Part shown: positions 6,391 to 9,158 of the stretch, in pieces
How positions within the stretch are numbered: the first letter of the stretch is position 1
Layout: each line of letters opens with the position of its first letter
NCBI GenBank assembly: GCA_046704785.1
Contig: JBJKRF010000150.1
Span: forward strand, 1-9,158
Source: JBJKRF01 sp046704785
GTDB lineage: Bacteria > Chloroflexota > Anaerolineae > Anaerolineales > Villigracilaceae
Direction: 5' to 3'
DNA length: 9,158 nucleotides
Program-made: the position numbers and the translations under genes
The notes under the pieces: generated by a model
Databases searched by the model: none
Told to the model about the DNA's origin: nothing
Seen by the model: only the letters and a program-made list of their open reading frames with translations

Positions 6391-6427
6391 GAGCAAAGTG
6401 GCGATTTCGAGCGGAAAAATTGAGGCT

Positions 6428-6770
6428 GTCACAGCCCCCATGCCCCGATTGAGGGGATTGAAACGGTAAAGGTGGGGACAACTGGCACAACGAGCTGTGT
6501 CGGTCACAGCCCCCATGCCCCGATTGAGGGGATTGAAACGCCTGCACGAAGGCGGGGGACGGTGCGGTTGCGGGACCGCGTCACAGCCCCCATGCCCCGA
6601 TTGAGGGGATTGAAACGAATTACCGTTGAGATCATAAATCTTTACATTTATGGCCGTCACAGCCCCCATGCCCCGATTGAGGGGATTGAAACAATTGAGC
6701 ACCGTCCCAGACCTCGGCAATAGCCGGGCCATAGTCACAGCCCCCATGCCCCGATTGAGGAGGGTTGGAT
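6428..6770 (+). CRISPR. CRISPR array: 37-nt repeats, 4 spacers
   Basis: Four identical 37-nt repeats start at 6428, 6503, 6580 and 6656. They begin GTCACAGCC and end GATTGAAAC, and contain a CCCC/GGGG hairpin around GATTGA. A fifth copy at 6734 keeps the first 27 nt (to 6760), then degenerates, marking the leader-distal end. Spacers are 38 (6465-6502), 40 (6540-6579), 39 (6617-6655) and 41 nt (6693-6733). Spacer 3 is AT-rich, the others GC-rich. A repeat ending in GATTGAAAC is typical of type III and some type I systems, including RT-linked ones. The direction (leader at 6150-6427, degenerate end at 6770) implies plus-strand transcription. Identical internal repeats suggest a recently working array. 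Confidence 0.97.
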
Positions 6771-6808
6771 ACGACAGGAGTGATTACGCCACTGATTACG
6801 CGGGAGTG

Positions 6809-6844
6809 AAAAAAAGCGTAACCAGTCAAAGGACTGATTACGCT
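6809..6844 (-). terminator. Intrinsic terminator after the transposase gene
   Basis: On the minus strand a 13-bp stem (6844-6832 with 6827-6815, AGCGTAATCAGTC / GACTGGTTACGCT) closes a 4-nt loop and is followed by six T residues (6814-6809). The single plus-strand C/A mismatch becomes a U-G wobble in minus-strand RNA, so the stem is continuous only in that direction. It lies 64 bp after the transposase stop and would also shield the array from transposase readthrough. Confidence 0.75.
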
Positions 6845-6855
6845 TTCGTTGAGCG

Positions 6856-6870
6856 ACCAACCGTTGGGTA
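6856..6870. repeat. Palindrome ACCAACCGTTGGGTA flanking the IS
   Basis: CCAAC-C-GTTGG (6857-6867) is a 5+1+5 palindrome just downstream of the transposase stop. It matches 12 of 15 positions of the palindrome at 8341-8355 on the far side of the gene; all three differences are transitions. The pair may be element ends, a shared target site or chance. Confidence 0.4.
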
Positions 6871-6907
6871 AGAATTCAGCGAGATAGCCAGGCCGTTGGC
6901 TGAGGGC

Positions 6908-8235
6908 TTACTCGTCTCCGACCAGGTGGCGCAGGATGCGGCGCAACAGGCGCAGGTTGATGAGCAGGTAGATCAGGGTGTTCTGGTTGGCAATGGCTGC
7001 GCCGTTACGCAGATGCGGGCGCTCGATGCCCAAATCCACGGCCTGACTGTTGATGCGTTCGGTGGCGGTACGTTGGCGATAGACTTCCTGATAGGCTTGG
7101 CTCTCCCGATCCAGGGTGTAGCGCAAGCGGGCGCCGATACTGGTGGGCAGGTCGGCCGTACAGCCACCCTTCGACCAGTTGCGGTGATTGAGGGGGCAGG
7201 TTTGTCCGGTGGGATGTGGGAAGAGCAGGGGGCAGGCATACTTGCCGCGCTGGTGTTCGATGATGGCGCGGGTGCGGTCGGTAAAGGTCAACTTGAGCGG
7301 CATGGGTAGGTCTGCGGCGCATAACGGCAAACCATCCGCGCTGAATCGGAGAAGGGCACGGCGGCGAAGGCGGTTGGGTCGTCCGGGCGGTAGAAATGAG
7401 CATAAACGTACCAGGCATCGAATGCGGCGTCGAAAGCGCCCCAGCGCGGGCGAAACCCCAAGCGCTGCTCGGCTTGCTCCATCAGTGGGAAGAAATAGGT
7501 GAGGTCGGCGTGGTCGAAGGGTTGGGTCATTTCTGCCAGTACAAATTCGCCCCAGTCGGGAACTTTGACTGCCACCACCCCGGAGCCGTAGCCCCAATAG
7601 AATTCTCCCACGGAACGGTTTTGGAACGGGAGTGGGTTCGTGTTTGGGGTGGGCGGCGCTTCGTTCTGCGTGCGGCGGTTGTGACGACGCTTGCATCCCA
7701 ACCTGCAGTCCGGGTCGCCCGCGGGCTGTCGGGTTTTGTCGTAGCGCTGGCTGACATATGCCTTGGGATTGTTTTCCTTGACCCAGCCGATCACATGCCT
7801 GGTGTCGAGCGAAATGCAATCGCCGGTGTCGATCCCTTGGAAGGCCAGGGTGTCTCGGATGAGATGTACGCTATCCGCCAGCAACACTTGTAGCACGGAG
7901 TTGGGGATTTCCCGTAACATGTGCGTCAGGTGGCGGGCGGTGGGCAGACAGGCACTCGGCTCGAACTCCAAGCGGGCAGGGTATGAAACCGCCCCTGGGA
8001 ATCCCAGCAGCCAGGTCAAAGCCGGATGCTCGCTCAAATAAACGCGCAGGTCGTTGAGCGATTTTTGACCCTCGTTCAATTTGATCAGATAGGCGGCTAT
8101 GAAACTAGCATACGGGATGGTCGGGTGTCCCCAGTTCCGCATCAGGTTGCGCTCCGGCAGGCGATGCCAGCACAGCGGTCCGAGCAACTCCAGATAGCGT
8201 TGGGCGACTGGGGAGGCTTTCACAAACTCGGGCAA
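6908..8235 (-). pseudogene. Frameshifted DDE transposase (IS4/IS5 superfamily)
   Basis: One transposase is split over two minus-strand frames. The first part (8235 to about 7345) begins at a TTG and contains FIAAYLIKLNEGQKSLNDLRVYLSE (cut here at 25 residues as YLSE), the putative catalytic D144 in ISLDTRH and D269 in WGAFDAAFDAW. At about 7344-7352 the reading changes frame; the second part resumes at FSADGLPLCAADLPM and continues through YACPLLFPHPTGQTCP to YRQRTATERIN (presumed catalytic Glu), ending at TAA 6910-6908. Together they give about 440 aa, a normal length. The missing link between AAVPFS and FSADGLP suggests a small deletion whose length is not a multiple of three, rather than a programmed shift; I see no slippery heptamer. 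Upstream codons stay open to about 8331 but without ATG or GTG. I cannot name the exact IS family. Confidence 0.8.
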
Positions 8236-8340
8236 CTTCGAGTCTGTGTGCCAGAGAGTGTGTAGATCTGGCCGAAGGGCGCATTTTTGGGGCAGGTGCC
8301 CTGTCAGGCCAGTTTTTTCCCCTGTTTTTCAGCCGCTCAC

Positions 8341-8355
8341 ACTAACCGTTAGGTG
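8341..8355. repeat. Palindrome ACTAACCGTTAGGTG with GTTRRRY core
   Basis: CTAAC-C-GTTAG (8342-8352) is a 5+1+5 palindrome. GTTAGGT (8348-8354) fits the GTTRRRY core of integron attC sites, and GTTAGGTGC (8348-8356) is exactly inverted at 9020-9028. It thus marks the 5' edge of the cassette-like unit and is also the partner of the palindrome at 6856-6870. Confidence 0.45.
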
Positions 8356-8393
8356 CTTTTCATAGAAAACCAAAACGATTCAAGGAGCAAAGC

Positions 8394-8951
8394 ATGGAAA
8401 ACGGGAAAAAGAAATCGTCAAGCAAAAAAATGATATTTGCTATTGTTGGCGGAGTGATTGCAGTATTTTGCCTTTGTATAGTTATCGCCGCAATAGCATC
8501 TCCTTCTAAACAATCTGCGCCTAGTCCATCTGCGATTCCTGCAACAAATCAGCCTGAGCCTCTTCAAGTTAGTTCGCCAGTGCCAATAGCCACAGAGATG
8601 CAGTCGTCTCGTTGTGTTCCAGCAAGTAACGAACAATTAGAAGCGATTCGCGCTGGAATTAAAGATATAGCACAAGGCAACGATATAAAATCTGGTTGGG
8701 CTGTGAAGTCTAATGATTTTGAAAAGGTTTGGTTTGTTGCCGTAAAAATTTATGGTACGGGAATGGAGAATGGCACAGGACCTGGATTATGGGCTATTTC
8801 TGGTGAACTCAATAGCCCTGGCATGATATTGTCAGTTGATGGATTTGCTAAAGAATTTTCATCATATCCTGACGCCAGTAAAACAGACGCCGCTATTACA
8901 ATATCAGATGATGGCGCACAAGACGCTCTGTCTTGTGCAAGTAACGATTAA
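8394..8951 (+). CDS. Membrane-anchored hypothetical protein, single N-terminal helix
   Basis: I do not recognise the family. The 185-aa protein has a short lysine-rich start (KKK, KK within residues 5-12), one hydrophobic helix (13-35, MIFAIVGG through CIVIAAIA), a Ser/Pro/Thr-rich linker (36-70) and a small polar domain (about 71-185). Two cysteines near the ends of that domain (C74, C181) could form a disulfide, and GWAVKSNDFEKVWFVAVKIYG has alternating strand character. The positive-inside rule puts the C-terminal domain outside the cell. GGAG (8384-8387) lies 6 nt before the ATG. Base composition is visibly AT-richer than the rest of the window, with codons such as ATA, TTA and AAT common. 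Together with the flanking inverted repeats this points to recent acquisition as a separate unit. No function is proposed beyond a surface or sensory role. Confidence 0.8.
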   Translation: MENGKKKSSSKKMIFAIVGGVIAVFCLCIVIAAIASPSKQSAPSPSAIPATNQPEPLQVSSPVPIATEMQSSRCVPASNEQLEAIRAGIKDIAQGNDIKSGWAVKSNDFEKVWFVAVKIYGTGMENGTGPGLWAISGELNSPGMILSVDGFAKEFSSYPDASKTDAAITISDDGAQDALSCASND

Positions 8952-8976
8952 GTTAAAGCAAGAGCCTTTCATGTTG

Positions 8977-9021
8977 GCGGTTGAGTCTTTTTTTAGCAAG
9001 CGAGTCTTCAAGTTCAACCGC
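8977..9021. repeat. Inverted repeat GCGGTTGA/TCAACCGC after the membrane-protein gene
   Basis: GCGGTTGA (8977-8984) and TCAACCGC (9014-9021) are perfect 8-bp complements around a 29-nt loop, which also contains GAGTCTT twice (8983-8989, 9002-9008) and a T7 run (8988-8994). No T tract follows the second arm, so it is not a classical terminator; it overlaps the start of the CACCTAAC box. Confidence 0.4.
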
Positions 9022-9036
9022 ACCTAACAAAGCGTG
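9020..9036 (+). repeat. attC-like left half (GCACCTAACAAAGCGTG)
   Basis: GCACCTAAC is the exact inverse of GTTAGGTGC at 8348-8356. In an integron cassette the attC R'' box (RYYYAAC-like) at the 3' side is complementary to the TTRRRY bases at the 5' side, as here. The following AAAGCG is common in attC L'' regions. The matching right half is not found in the window, where a possible intron begins. Confidence 0.35.
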
Positions 9037-9158
9037 GTGTGTCCTGATAAATCATCGTCTGCTCACTGGTGAAAGTCCAGTTCTGGTAAGGGTCAGGCCG
9101 CCAGATAGCAGGCAACCAATGCAGCCGGGCGACTGGTTGTGTTGAAGCGTTGTAACTC
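9037..9158 (+). mobile_element. Probable 5' end of a group II intron
   Basis: The stretch opens with GTGTG, matching the GUGYG 5' consensus of group II introns. It continues with CCTGA (9043-9047), which can pair with TCAGG near 9094-9098, and between them a short hairpin CTGG-TGAAAGT-CCAG of the kind seen in domain I of bacterial group II introns. No open frame is evident. The call rests on these motifs only, and the intron would extend beyond the window. Confidence 0.4.

Larger units (their letters stand above)
6150..6427 (+). promoter_or_regulatory. CRISPR leader / divergent intergenic region
   Basis: This 278-bp non-coding stretch lies between the divergent WYL gene and the first CRISPR repeat. 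It sits at the 5' side of repeats that end in GATTGAAAC, the normal leader position, and has A-rich patches (GAAAATACG near 6250, GCGGAAAAAT just before the array). Both promoters face outwards from it. I see no gene in it; the small frame ending at 6300 has no support. Confidence 0.65.
6809..8331 (-). mobile_element. Insertion sequence remnant, ends undefined
   Basis: The stretch holds a frameshifted transposase and its terminator and no other gene. I could not define terminal inverted repeats or a target duplication, so the limits given are only the terminator and the upstream in-frame stop at 8329-8331. The degenerate last CRISPR repeat ends about 40 bp before it, and similar palindromes occur at 6856-6870 and 8341-8355. 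The element probably moved in downstream of the array. Confidence 0.5.

Noticed and set aside
5773..6747. Long minus-strand frames through the array with a repeated 'RGMGAVT' peptide
   Set aside because: They are translations of the CRISPR repeats, each copy giving the same peptide; no protein is implied.
6780..6843. Three GATTACGC copies (near 6783, 6794, 6836) as a second repeat array
   Set aside because: Spacing is irregular, the units are short, and the third belongs to the terminator stem.
6908..8235. Programmed -1 frameshift producing the transposase
   Set aside because: No slippery heptamer is seen at 7340-7352 and residues appear to be missing at the junction, which favours a deletion.

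Overview
The window holds a CRISPR adaptation locus built around a stand-alone reverse transcriptase, followed by a damaged insertion sequence and a small AT-richer accessory unit. The organism is most likely a Chloroflexota (Anaerolineae/Roseiflexus-like) bacterium. That is inferred from the gene families (group II-intron-like CRISPR RT, RemA/DUF370, XPB-N/WYL regulator), moderate-to-high GC and sparse Shine-Dalgarno use; no marker gene proves it.

Layout. Positions 1-71 (minus) carry the first codons of a probable transposase that leaves the window. A divergent intergenic stretch (72-114) has three copies of the octamer GATAGGGT. From 115 to 4701 (plus) runs a tight, apparently co-transcribed series: an unrecognised 396-aa protein, RNase H, a RemA-like small protein, a reverse transcriptase with an unusual ~140-residue insertion, cas1 and cas2. 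A broken minimal nucleotidyltransferase remnant follows (4732-4960), possibly fused out of frame to the tail of its HEPN partner. Convergent to it lies a 391-aa XPB-N/WYL-domain regulator (4974-6149, minus), whose promoter and start suggest a leaderless mRNA. Its upstream region (6150-6427) doubles as the leader of a short CRISPR array (6428-6770, plus; 37-nt repeats, four spacers, last repeat degenerate).

Beyond the array are a minus-strand intrinsic terminator (6809-6844), a frameshifted DDE transposase (6908-8235, minus), and a single-pass membrane-anchored hypothetical protein (8394-8951, plus). The last lies between 9-bp inverted repeats that resemble integron cassette boundaries. The final ~120 bases look like the 5' end of a group II intron.

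How it may work together (inference): the RT would copy RNA into cDNA, RNase H would remove the RNA strand or process the hybrid, and Cas1-Cas2 would integrate the product next to the leader. The RemA-like and WYL proteins would be DNA-binding regulators or architectural factors. No Cas6, Cas10 or other effector gene lies in the window, so interference must be supplied elsewhere or be absent.
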